Shown here one piece after another: positions 6,653 to 13,827 of a stretch of DNA of 13,885 nucleotides. This stretch comes from Schaalia odontolytica (GTDB taxonomy: Bacteria; Actinomycetota; Actinomycetes; Actinomycetales; Actinomycetaceae), in NCBI GenBank assembly GCA_958415245.1, contig CATYYP010000015.1:1-13885 (forward strand), given 5' to 3'. The notes beneath the pieces are model-generated. The model searched no databases, was not told the DNA's origin, and saw only the letters and a list, made by a program, of their open reading frames with translations. Numbering within the stretch: the first letter of the stretch is position 1; every line of letters begins with the position of its first letter. A program made the translations under genes and the position numbers.

Positions 6653-9271
6653 ATGTCCCATCGAAAGTCAACGGTGCTGGCGTTCGCGCTTGCCGGTGCC
6701 CTGTCCCTGACCGTGGTCAGCGTGCCAGCCGCGTTCGCGGCTGATGCGGGTGCCGTCGGTCCGGTGAACGCAGCCGCCCCGCTGCATGCCAATGCCGATG
6801 GGTTCACCATCGACGCCGACGGCGTGCTTGTGTCCTACACCGGAACAGCGACGGATGTGCGCATCCCCGAGGGTGTGACCGAGATCAGCACGAATGCCTT
6901 CACTGACACGCAGCTGACGAGTCTGTGGATCCCCGCGAGCGTGCGAGCGATCGACGACAACGCCTTCTCGGGCCAGCCACTGACCCAGGTCACCTTCCAG
7001 GATGACGATGCGCATCCCTCGCAGCTGGAGACGCTTGGAGAACGCGTCTTCGCATACACCCCGCTCGAACACGTCACGCTGCCTCGCTCTCTCAAGACGG
7101 CGGGCCTCGAAACCTTCAGCGACATGGGGAAACTGCGCTCCGTCCACGTCGGCCCGAACGTCCAGGCCGACGGTCTTTTCGCTGCATTCGCGCGTACTCC
7201 GCTCCTGGAGAGCATCGAGGTTGACGCGGCCAACCAGAACTACCAGAGCGTCGAAGGGGTCCTGTACACGAAGGGGCTGACCCACCTGGCGACCTACCCG
7301 CAGGCGAAGAACGCCGGCGGGCACTACACGGTTTCCGAGGGGACCACGACCATCGACGAGGGCGCTTTCTCCTCCGCGCAGATCACCTCCCTGGCTTTGC
7401 CGTCGAGCCTGCACCACGTGAACAGGGGTGCGTTCGTGGGGTCGCAGATTACCTCCCTGAGCCTGCCCGACGGCTTCGAGTCCATGGACGACACGGCCTT
7501 TTGGTACATGCCCAAGCTGCAGCGAGTCGACCTGGGCGGCACGAAGGCGCTGACGGATAGTGCCTTCCGCTACGATAAGGCGCTCGCCGAGGTGAATTTC
7601 CGCCCCGACCTGAATCGCCTGACCGACGTTGGCGACTACGCCTTCGACGGTTCGGCTCTCGTCTCTGTGTCGTTGCCCAACTCGGTAACCTCGATCGGTA
7701 AGGGCGCGTTCGCTGGGAACGCTGCGCTCCGGTCTGTGCATCTGGGCTCCGGCCTCACCTCTATCGGTGAATCCGCATTCGTGGACGCGAGCAACCTCGC
7801 CTCGCTGAGCGTCGACCCCACCAACTCGGCGTTCTCCGTCGAGGATGGCGTCCTGTACAGCAAGGGCGACACCGGGCGCACCCTGGTCCTGTACCTGCCC
7901 ACGAACGGGGCCTCCGAATTCACGGTTCCCGACGGCACGGTCGCTATCGCTGACACCGCTTTCGCGCACAACACGTCCCTGCGTCGCGTCGTCCTGCCCG
8001 AGGGGCTCACGACCATCGGCTACGGCGCCTTCGATGGCGACGCGAACCTCGCCGATCTCGTCATCCCCGACTCGGTCACGGTCGCCCGAGGCCTCGTCAA
8101 CAACGGACTCGACACGATCGAACTGGGGTCGCAGGTCACGGAACTGTGGATGACCCCGCGCGAAACCCCCACCCCGCGCCACATCATCGTGCGCGGCGGC
8201 AACAACGGCGAGTTCTACTACGAGGGCAAGGCCTCCAACGGGCGTCCCGACAGCGCCTTCTTCGGCGAGGGGATGACCATCTTCACCTTCTGGTTCGATA
8301 CGCCGCGCGTCCTGGTCCTGCCCTCGACCGTGCAGGAGATCAAGCTCGCAGCCGACATGGCACAGGACCTCAAGGATGGCACCGAAATCTACGTCGCCGC
8401 CCCCAAGGGGTCGAAGGCCTGGACGCTCACCGAAACCGCGATGAAGGACGCCGGCTACAACACGGCCAACCTCTTCGAGTACACCCGCCCGCAGGTCGCA
8501 GTGTCGGGCGACGGAATCACCGAGGCCGGGCCCGGATACACGCTCACCACCTCCGTGGGTACGCCGATGACCGTGAACGTCTCCGCTCAGGGCGGCACTC
8601 TGGGTGGGCGCCAGATGCGTGTCGTGCAGATCGGCGGGGATGGTACCGAAACGGTTCTCCAGGACTGGGACTCGATGCAGGGCAGCTCGGATGAGAGCGC
8701 GTCCACCGACTCCTACACCTGGACCCCGACCAGCGCCGACGTCGTCCTGCGCCTCGACGTGCGCCAGGATCCCCACGTCGTCACCTCGGCGACCGTGACC
8801 GTCAAGGCCGCCTCCGACTCCGCTCCCGCTCAGGGCACGTGGACGTGGGGCGCTCGCGGCTGGTGGTACCGCTACGTGGATGGCACCTACCCCTCGAACA
8901 CGGCCAAGACCATCGACGGCCAGGTGTACCGCTTCGACGCGGACGGCTACATGCGTACCGGCTGGGTCTTCGAACGGGGCTCGTGGTACTACCACGCGCT
9001 GTCCGGCGCTCAGGCCACCGGCTGGGTCCTTGACGGCGTCTCCTGGTACTACCTGACCCCCGGAAGTGGCCAGATGGCCACGGGATGGGTCGAAGACGGT
9101 TCGCACTGGTACTACCTGAACCCCACCAACGGGAAGATGAAGACCGGATGGCACTACGAGGACGGCTCCTGGTACTACCTCAAGCCCGGCAGCGGCCAGA
9201 TGGCGACCGGACGTCTGTGGATCGTGTGGAAGTACTACCGATTCGCCGACAACGGCAAGTTGATCCGCTGA
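6653..9271 (+). CDS. Secreted BspA-type leucine-rich repeat surface protein with wall-binding repeats
   Basis: A probable surface adhesin or binding protein of 872 residues with no catalytic domain. The signal peptide is residues 1-29 (MSHRKS start, hydrophobic core, VPAAFA cleavage motif). BspA-type LRR_5 repeats occupy about 50-600, a short Ig-like module about 615-722 (VVQIGGDGTETVLQDW), and aromatic wall-binding repeats 728-872. From residue 50 to the end it parallels the C-terminal half of the first gene, including LRR insertions (NYQSVEGVLYTKG) and the VRGGNNGEFYYEG segment. It lacks the protease, Fn3 and Big_2 parts. I see no cysteine. The start is supported by the AGAGGGGG site six bases upstream and the immediate signal peptide. 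A weak hairpin follows. The BspA family includes proteins binding fibronectin, fibrinogen or other bacteria; the ligand here is unknown. Confidence 0.92.
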   Translation: MSHRKSTVLAFALAGALSLTVVSVPAAFAADAGAVGPVNAAAPLHANADGFTIDADGVLVSYTGTATDVRIPEGVTEISTNAFTDTQLTSLWIPASVRAIDDNAFSGQPLTQVTFQDDDAHPSQLETLGERVFAYTPLEHVTLPRSLKTAGLETFSDMGKLRSVHVGPNVQADGLFAAFARTPLLESIEVDAANQNYQSVEGVLYTKGLTHLATYPQAKNAGGHYTVSEGTTTIDEGAFSSAQITSLALPSSLHHVNRGAFVGSQITSLSLPDGFESMDDTAFWYMPKLQRVDLGGTKALTDSAFRYDKALAEVNFRPDLNRLTDVGDYAFDGSALVSVSLPNSVTSIGKGAFAGNAALRSVHLGSGLTSIGESAFVDASNLASLSVDPTNSAFSVEDGVLYSKGDTGRTLVLYLPTNGASEFTVPDGTVAIADTAFAHNTSLRRVVLPEGLTTIGYGAFDGDANLADLVIPDSVTVARGLVNNGLDTIELGSQVTELWMTPRETPTPRHIIVRGGNNGEFYYEGKASNGRPDSAFFGEGMTIFTFWFDTPRVLVLPSTVQEIKLAADMAQDLKDGTEIYVAAPKGSKAWTLTETAMKDAGYNTANLFEYTRPQVAVSGDGITEAGPGYTLTTSVGTPMTVNVSAQGGTLGGRQMRVVQIGGDGTETVLQDWDSMQGSSDESASTDSYTWTPTSADVVLRLDVRQDPHVVTSATVTVKAASDSAPAQGTWTWGARGWWYRYVDGTYPSNTAKTIDGQVYRFDADGYMRTGWVFERGSWYYHALSGAQATGWVLDGVSWYYLTPGSGQMATGWVEDGSHWYYLNPTNGKMKTGWHYEDGSWYYLKPGSGQMATGRLWIVWKYYRFADNGKLIR
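6800..8455 (+). repeat. BspA-type (LRR_5) leucine-rich repeat domain of the LRR-only protein
   Basis: Degenerate units of 20-25 residues with the I(G/D)..AF...L..V.LP turn, for example TSIGKGAFAGNAALRSVHLG. The array has the same order of units and insertions as 3601-5256, down to matching endings (PRVLVLPST). The two arrays therefore descend from one ancestral domain, not independent acquisitions. Confidence 0.88.
8834..9268 (+). repeat. Aromatic cell-wall-binding repeats of the LRR-only protein
   Basis: About six units: an opening GWWYRYVDGTYP...YRFDADGYMRTGW, then repeated SWYYLTPGSGQMATGW-type units, ending in YRFADNGKLIR just before the stop. These are CW_binding_1/choline-binding-type repeats. 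Asp codons are 7 GAC to 1 GAT. There is no LPXTG motif or membrane anchor. Confidence 0.9.
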
Positions 9272-9300
9272 CCCGCTGACCCGAAGGACTACCCATGCGT

Positions 9301-9342
9301 CGCGCCCGCCCCGCCCGGACTCATGCCGGGGGAGCGGGCGCG
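9301..9342 (+). terminator. Imperfect GC-rich hairpin after the LRR-only gene
   Basis: The outer arms 9301-9309 and 9334-9342 pair perfectly (9 bp). The inner arms 9314-9318 and 9326-9330 add 5 bp across an internal loop. No T tract follows. It begins about 30 bases after the stop at 9271, so it is placed as a terminator but weaker than the others; some read-through into the next gene is plausible. It contains an ATG (9323) that is in frame with the next gene but is unlikely to be its start. Confidence 0.55.
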
Positions 9343-9466
9343 CTCGCAAGGCGACGCGGGCACCGCATACGCTCCGCCCGCCCTATCGCGCCCCACAGGG
9401 ATGTGCCGCGCGATCACTCACCCTCATGCAGCTCAACACTTTAGGTGTGAAGAAAGCGAGCCGACA

Positions 9467-12400
9467 ATGTTCCACTACCGACGCGCAGCGCTGACGCTCA
9501 TAGCGGCCGGCGCCCTCGCGCTCACCACGATCGGCGTGCCCGCCGCCTTCGCGGACGAGGCCGACGCCACCCAAGCCTTGTCGCCCCAGCAGGGCACGAA
9601 CGACTCCCCGGCGACGATTATCGTCCAGCTCGAGGCGGGCGACGCCGGGGCCGACCACGCCGCGTACTACGCGCAGATGAAGAAACGCATCGGCGAGGCC
9701 GTGGCCGCGGCTCTCCCGGGGGCGACCATCTCTGACGTGCGCGACTACCACCACGCCTTTGACGGCTTTGCGATCCAGGCGCCCGCCTCGACGCTCGGTG
9801 TCATCAAGGCGACGTCCGGCGTCACGGGCGCCTTCCTCGATGGTAGCCATACGTTCGCCACGGATGACGAGATCTCCGGAGGCTATCGCGCCGTCGCAGG
9901 GGGCGACGAGTCGGATGCAGCCACCGGTGCCGCAGCGCAGATGATGCGGGCCGACGGCCTTGCCCAGAAGGGCCAGGGCCAGGTCATCGAGCTCATCGAT
10001 AGCGGCATCGATACCTCGCACCAGGCTTTTGCCGGCGACATGGATGCAGCGTCGCTGCGCCTCACGCAGGACTCGGTGGCCTCGCTCGCCTCGCAGCTGG
10101 GTGCCGGCAAGGGTGGCGTGTGGGTGAGCCCCAAGATCCCCTTTGCCTACGACTACGGTGATGGGGACACCGACGTGCTGGCCACGGAGGAAGGAGGCGA
10201 CGGAGCCCGCAGTGCCAACAACCAGGGCACGCACGTCGCAGCCCTCGCCGCGGCGAACAGCGGACAGTTCGCGGGCGCAGCGCCCCAGGCTCAGCTCATC
10301 GTCGCGAAGGTGACGACCGATCCGGGCAACCAGGCGAGCGACGTGAACCTCCTGGCCGCGCTCGACGACGCGATGGTCCTCAAGCCCGACGTCGTCTCGG
10401 TCTCCTTCTCCAAGACCGAAGGATTCACGGACGACGCAGAGTCCCTCTACTCCCACGTCTATGATGCCCTCGGCGCACAGGGCTCGACCGTCTACGCGCC
10501 CGCCGGTGACGTCGAGAGCTACGGTCGAGCGGACGATCCTGACAATGGTGCGCTCGGCTTCCCCGCAGCCTTCTCCTCAACCCTCGCCGTGGCCTCGGTC
10601 AACGAGCAGGAGGTCATGGGTGCCCTCACCTTCGGTGATCACCTGATCGGCTACCGGCCCCTGGGTCGCATGAGCAAGGGAGACGGCCCTGGCTTCGACA
10701 CCCTCGCCGAGGGCACGTACCGCGTGGTCTACGCAGGCAACGGCTCGAGCGAAGACCTGACCAAGCACCTCGGAACGGACTATGGGGACCTGTCGCGCAC
10801 GATCCTCCTCGAGGAGCTGGGCGGCAATGACTCGCGCGGTAACTCGGTGGAGGTCAAGCACAAGATCAAGGCCCTCAAGTCCCTGACCAGCAAGCCCGCC
10901 GGCGTTCTGCTCGGACACTGGTACGACAGCGAGACTCCCATCAAGTGGTCGGTCGATCGCTGGTTCAACCTGCCGATGGCGACCATCACGACCTCGGACC
11001 GCAACCGCCTCTATGACGCCATCAAGGCTTCGGAGAGCGGATCGATCGAGGTGAACGTCTCTCCCTCCACGATCCTCACCGTGCCCGAGGGCATCCACGC
11101 CTCCGACTTCTCCTCCACGGGTGTGACCCCCGACCTGCGGCTCAAGCCTGAGGTCGCGGCCCCCGGCGGCGCGGTCATGTCCGCGACCCCCGGCAACTAC
11201 TACGATCGACTGTCCGGCACGGCCGAGGCCTCGGCTCAGGCCGGTGCGGTCGCTGCCCTCGTGCGTCAGCGCGTGGCAACCGATCCGGTGTTTGCGGCCC
11301 TGTCCGCTTCCGAGAAGAATGCCGTGGTCACGAACCTCCTGATGGGCACCGCCCGTCCGATCGTGGACGCGGAGCAGAATAATGGCACTTTCTACTCGCC
11401 GCGCCGCGTGGGTGCAGGCCTGGTGGACGCCCAGGGCGCCACGACCTCGTCCGTGTACCCGAGCGTCGTCGGGGCAGCGGATCCTTCGCGTCCCAAGGCC
11501 GATTTGGGTGACGGAACCTCCGGGTGGACCTTCCAGGTGACCCTGACGAACGTCTCCGACACCGCCCACACCTACACGCTGGGCGGACAGGCACTGTCCG
11601 AAAAGGTCGCGAGCATGCTGTTCACGCACCACTCGACGAACTGGGCGGGACAGGGCATCGACCTAACCTTCTCCTCGGACTCGGTGACCGTGCCCGCCAA
11701 GGGAACTGCCAGCGTGACCGTCACCGTGACCCCGCGCGAGGCCTTCGCCTCGTACGCTGCGGAGAACACGCCCAAGGGCACATTCATCGACGGTGCCGTC
11801 ACCTTCACGAGCGCCGACGGCGCTCCGAACCTCACCGTCCCCTACGTGGGCTTCTACGGCTCCTGGGGTGCGCCTGCGATCTTCGACCTGGTCACCCCGG
11901 ACAACCACATCAGCGGATACGGATCGACGTTCATGAATGGGCGCCTGCCGTTTGGGCAGCAGAGCCCCTTCGACGTCGAGGACGAGAGGATGATCAACGG
12001 TGTCAACCCCGACCTCCTCGTCATCTCGCGCTCCACGCACGAGGACGCCCGGACCGTCGTCACCCCGGGCACGGTGCTGCTGCGCTCCGTTCCCTCGCTG
12101 ACCTACACCTTTAGGAACGAGGCCGGGGAGACGATCCGCTCCTTCACGTGCGGGCGCGCGGATCGGTCCATCTACGACGTGCACACGCGCTCGCCACGCA
12201 CGGTCGAGGACTCCGCGCCGGGCTGCGACCCCTGGTTCAACGGTTACGCGCCGGACGGCACCGAGCTGCCGGATGGACGCTACACGCTGACGATCGAGGC
12301 CTCGACCTACGGCCCGTCGCCCGCGACCCAGTCCATCAGCTACAGCATCATCCTGGACACGCAGGCTCCCGTCATCTCCAACGTGACGGTTTTGGGTGAG

Positions 12401-13381
12401 GGCAAGGACCGCGTCCTGTCCTTTGACGCCACCGACTCCTCGGCCATCGCCGGGGTCGGCTTCTCGGCCACCGAGGACGGCAAGGTCGTCGAGCGCGGCG
12501 CCGAGGTCTACCCGACCGGGCGCAGCGAGGACGGTCTGGTCCACATCCACTTCGACGTGCCGCTGAAGGACGCCCTGACGAGCATCGGCGGTGACCCGTC
12601 GACGATCTACCTGCACGTGTGGGACTGGCCGGTCAACGGGGCAATGGCGCCGGTCGCCCTCAAGGCGATCCCCATGACGTCGCTCGCGTTGTCGCGCGAG
12701 TCCGCCACGCTCGGTGTGGGGGAGACCCTCACACTGAGCGCCACTCACGAGCCCGCGGACGCGAACGTGACCGGCGTCGTCTGGTCCTCCTCGGACGAGG
12801 CCGTGGCGACTGTCAGTGCGACCGGCGAGGTGCGCGCGGTGGGCGCGGGCGACGCGACCATCACCGTCTCCGACCCGACGCAGCCGAGCGTGTCCGCCAG
12901 CGCCACCATCCACGTCAGCGCCCCCGCGCCCACCCCCAAGGCCGGCACCTGGAAGCGGGATGGCCGCGGCTGGTGGTACCGCTACGAGGACGGCACGTAC
13001 CCCGCCGACACGACCCTCGCTATCGACGGAGCGACGTACCGCTTCGACGCGCGCGGCTACATGCGCACCGGATGGGTGAGGGAACAGGGCTCGTGGTACT
13101 ACCACAACGCATCGGGCGCGCAGGCGAGCGGCTGGGTCCTCGACGGGATCTCCTGGTACTACCTAGACCCGGCCACGGGCGTCATGGCGACCGGCTGGGT
13201 CAAGGACGGTGACACCTGGTACTACCTCAATCCCACCACCGGCAAGATGATGACGGGGTGGCTCAAGGACGGCGGTGCCTGGTACTACCTGAAGACAGGA
13301 AGCGGCGCGATGGCCACGGGTCGCCTGCGTATCTTCTGGACGTGGTACACCTTCTCTGAGACGGGGCAGCTGATCAGCTAG
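9467..13381 (+). CDS. Secreted subtilase-like pseudoprotease with Fn3, Big_2 and wall-binding repeats
   Basis: 1304 residues, paralogous to the first gene but predicted inactive. Signal peptide 1-29 (MFHYRR start, VPAAFA end); I9 propeptide about 48-130; S8 domain about 155-665 with PA-like insert; Fn3-like domain 668-805 (PYVGFYGSWGAP); Ig-like region; Big_2 1068-1152; wall-binding repeats 1160-1304. Asp178 (LIDSG) is kept, but catalytic His is Gln253 (NNQGTHVA), oxyanion Asn is Asp348 (APAGD) and catalytic Ser is Ala586 (SGTAEASA). The frame is intact, so selection appears to keep a non-catalytic protein. It lacks the LRR domain. An in-frame ATG at 9323 lies inside the upstream hairpin and would put 48 non-signal residues before the signal peptide, so 9467 is preferred; a modest GAAGAAAG site lies ten bases upstream. 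Two cysteines (12149, 12224) may form a disulfide. Role unknown: decoy, binding scaffold or regulator are possibilities. Confidence 0.92.
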   Translation: MFHYRRAALTLIAAGALALTTIGVPAAFADEADATQALSPQQGTNDSPATIIVQLEAGDAGADHAAYYAQMKKRIGEAVAAALPGATISDVRDYHHAFDGFAIQAPASTLGVIKATSGVTGAFLDGSHTFATDDEISGGYRAVAGGDESDAATGAAAQMMRADGLAQKGQGQVIELIDSGIDTSHQAFAGDMDAASLRLTQDSVASLASQLGAGKGGVWVSPKIPFAYDYGDGDTDVLATEEGGDGARSANNQGTHVAALAAANSGQFAGAAPQAQLIVAKVTTDPGNQASDVNLLAALDDAMVLKPDVVSVSFSKTEGFTDDAESLYSHVYDALGAQGSTVYAPAGDVESYGRADDPDNGALGFPAAFSSTLAVASVNEQEVMGALTFGDHLIGYRPLGRMSKGDGPGFDTLAEGTYRVVYAGNGSSEDLTKHLGTDYGDLSRTILLEELGGNDSRGNSVEVKHKIKALKSLTSKPAGVLLGHWYDSETPIKWSVDRWFNLPMATITTSDRNRLYDAIKASESGSIEVNVSPSTILTVPEGIHASDFSSTGVTPDLRLKPEVAAPGGAVMSATPGNYYDRLSGTAEASAQAGAVAALVRQRVATDPVFAALSASEKNAVVTNLLMGTARPIVDAEQNNGTFYSPRRVGAGLVDAQGATTSSVYPSVVGAADPSRPKADLGDGTSGWTFQVTLTNVSDTAHTYTLGGQALSEKVASMLFTHHSTNWAGQGIDLTFSSDSVTVPAKGTASVTVTVTPREAFASYAAENTPKGTFIDGAVTFTSADGAPNLTVPYVGFYGSWGAPAIFDLVTPDNHISGYGSTFMNGRLPFGQQSPFDVEDERMINGVNPDLLVISRSTHEDARTVVTPGTVLLRSVPSLTYTFRNEAGETIRSFTCGRADRSIYDVHTRSPRTVEDSAPGCDPWFNGYAPDGTELPDGRYTLTIEASTYGPSPATQSISYSIILDTQAPVISNVTVLGEGKDRVLSFDATDSSAIAGVGFSATEDGKVVERGAEVYPTGRSEDGLVHIHFDVPLKDALTSIGGDPSTIYLHVWDWPVNGAMAPVALKAIPMTSLALSRESATLGVGETLTLSATHEPADANVTGVVWSSSDEAVATVSATGEVRAVGAGDATITVSDPTQPSVSASATIHVSAPAPTPKAGTWKRDGRGWWYRYEDGTYPADTTLAIDGATYRFDARGYMRTGWVREQGSWYYHNASGAQASGWVLDGISWYYLDPATGVMATGWVKDGDTWYYLNPTTGKMMTGWLKDGGAWYYLKTGSGAMATGRLRIFWTWYTFSETGQLIS
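12668..12922 (+). other. Big_2 domain of the pseudoprotease
   Basis: Residues 1068-1152 carry the Big_2 pattern IPMTSLALSRES, then WSSSDEAVATVSATGEVRAVGAGDATITV. It aligns along its whole length with 3052-3306. In this protein it leads directly through a very short Pro linker to the wall-binding repeats; in the large paralogue it leads into a further Ig-like domain and the LRRs. Confidence 0.85.
12944..13378 (+). repeat. Aromatic cell-wall-binding repeats of the pseudoprotease
   Basis: About six units with the same opening module (GWWYRYEDGTYP...YRFDARGYMRTGW), followed by SWYYLDPATGVMATGW-type units and a final WYTFSETGQLIS. These are CW_binding_1/choline-binding-type repeats. Asp codons are 9 GAC to 1 GAT. 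Confidence 0.9.
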
Positions 13382-13403
13382 TCCGCCCCTAAGACTGACC
13401 GTC

Positions 13404-13444
13404 CAGGCCCGCACACCCTGCTACATGTGGGATGTGCGGGCCTG
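13404..13444 (+). terminator. Hairpin terminator after the pseudoprotease gene
   Basis: The perfect 12-bp arms CAGGCCCGCACA (13404-13415) and TGTGCGGGCCTG (13433-13444) begin 22 bases after the stop. Inside, CCC (13416-13418) and GGG (13429-13431) can extend the stem past one bulged A. No clear T tract follows. Position and stem strength support a terminator. Confidence 0.75.
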
Positions 13445-13633
13445 ACATCTGTCAAAGGAGGCAGGCGCCAAAATTCCCAGGGTTTTTTCAGGTTGTCTTG
13501 TCGTTGTCGCAAGGTTTGCTGTTTACACTGAATGTCATCACAAGGGAATACGGCACGGACCATGAGGGTCCGGGACATGCCGACGAGACTTTTTCGAGGA
13601 GCTTTCTGGGAAAACTTGCACTGTGTTGATGGG

Positions 13634-13675
13634 ATAAGCCGAGGGGTCGACCGCAAGGTCGGCCCCTCGGCTTAT
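13634..13675 (+). terminator. Long hairpin with GCAA tetraloop, possible terminator of an unidentified transcript
   Basis: The 19-base arms at 13634-13652 and 13657-13675 are fully complementary except for one position that would form a G.U pair in RNA. They are closed by the stable GNRA-type loop GCAA. Because the arms start and end with A/T (ATAAGCC / GGCTTAT), it could terminate transcripts from either direction. It lies about 250 bases after the previous stop and beyond that gene's own terminator, so it either backs up that terminator or ends a separate short transcript. Confidence 0.6.
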
Positions 13676-13696
13676 ATTCGGGCCTGCACAAAATGT

Positions 13697-13712
13697 CAGT
13701 GTGTGGACACTG
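13697..13712. promoter_or_regulatory. Palindromic site CAGTGT-N4-ACACTG upstream of the last gene
   Basis: Perfect 6-bp arms around a four-base spacer (GTGG), about 115 bases before the start at 13828 and about 25 bases upstream of the best promoter guess. The size and symmetry suit an operator for a dimeric regulator, but no regulator is visible in the window. Confidence 0.35.
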
Positions 13713-13735
13713 GGCCATCTATCGGACATGCATAC

Positions 13736-13763
13736 TGCACAACTGGAAGAACTTTCGCATAAT
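13736..13763 (+). promoter_or_regulatory. Possible promoter of the last gene
   Basis: -35 TGCACA (13736-13741, four matches to TTGACA) and -10 CATAAT (13758-13763, five matches to TATAAT), separated by 16 bases. It lies upstream of a 7-bp inverted repeat (GCGCGTC, 13770-13776, with GACGCGC, 13782-13788) that would fall in the 5' leader of the transcript. It is the best match in this intergenic region but is not verified. Confidence 0.4.
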
Positions 13764-13827
13764 GGGACGGCGCGTCAGCCAGACGCGCATCAGATCGTCA
13801 TTTCGTCGACACGTAAGTGAGCCATTG

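Larger units (their letters stand above)
13445..13827. other. Intergenic region with several inverted repeats, no credible gene
   Basis: About 380 bases with no protein-coding region I can support: the short open frames have no usable ribosome binding site and run through inverted repeats. It contains an orphan SD-like AAAGGAGG (13454-13461) with no start codon at a usable distance, a T6 run (13483-13488), a 6-bp hairpin (13556-13561 with 13567-13572), a 19-bp GCAA-loop hairpin (13634-13675) and the promoter-like elements listed separately. It may hold a small RNA as well as the leader of the gene starting at 13828; both ideas are inference. Confidence 0.5.

Noticed and set aside
6668..9349. 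893-codon open frame on the - strand across the whole LRR gene
   Set aside because: It mirrors a gene with clear domains and signal peptide. Its translation is Arg/Gly/His/Val-rich without recognisable domains, as expected opposite GC-rich codons.
9323..9466. Upstream in-frame ATG extending the pseudoprotease by 48 residues
   Set aside because: It sits in the loop of the preceding hairpin, has no ribosome binding site and would bury the signal peptide behind a non-signal stretch.
11663..13105. 480-codon open frame on the - strand opposite the pseudoprotease gene
   Set aside because: Composition is low-complexity Arg/Gly/Val/Asp, with no domain; it is an antisense shadow of a well supported gene.
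13532..13762. 76-codon open frame between the third and fourth genes
   Set aside because: It runs through the 19-bp hairpin and the CAGTGT palindrome, has no ribosome binding site and no recognisable protein features.
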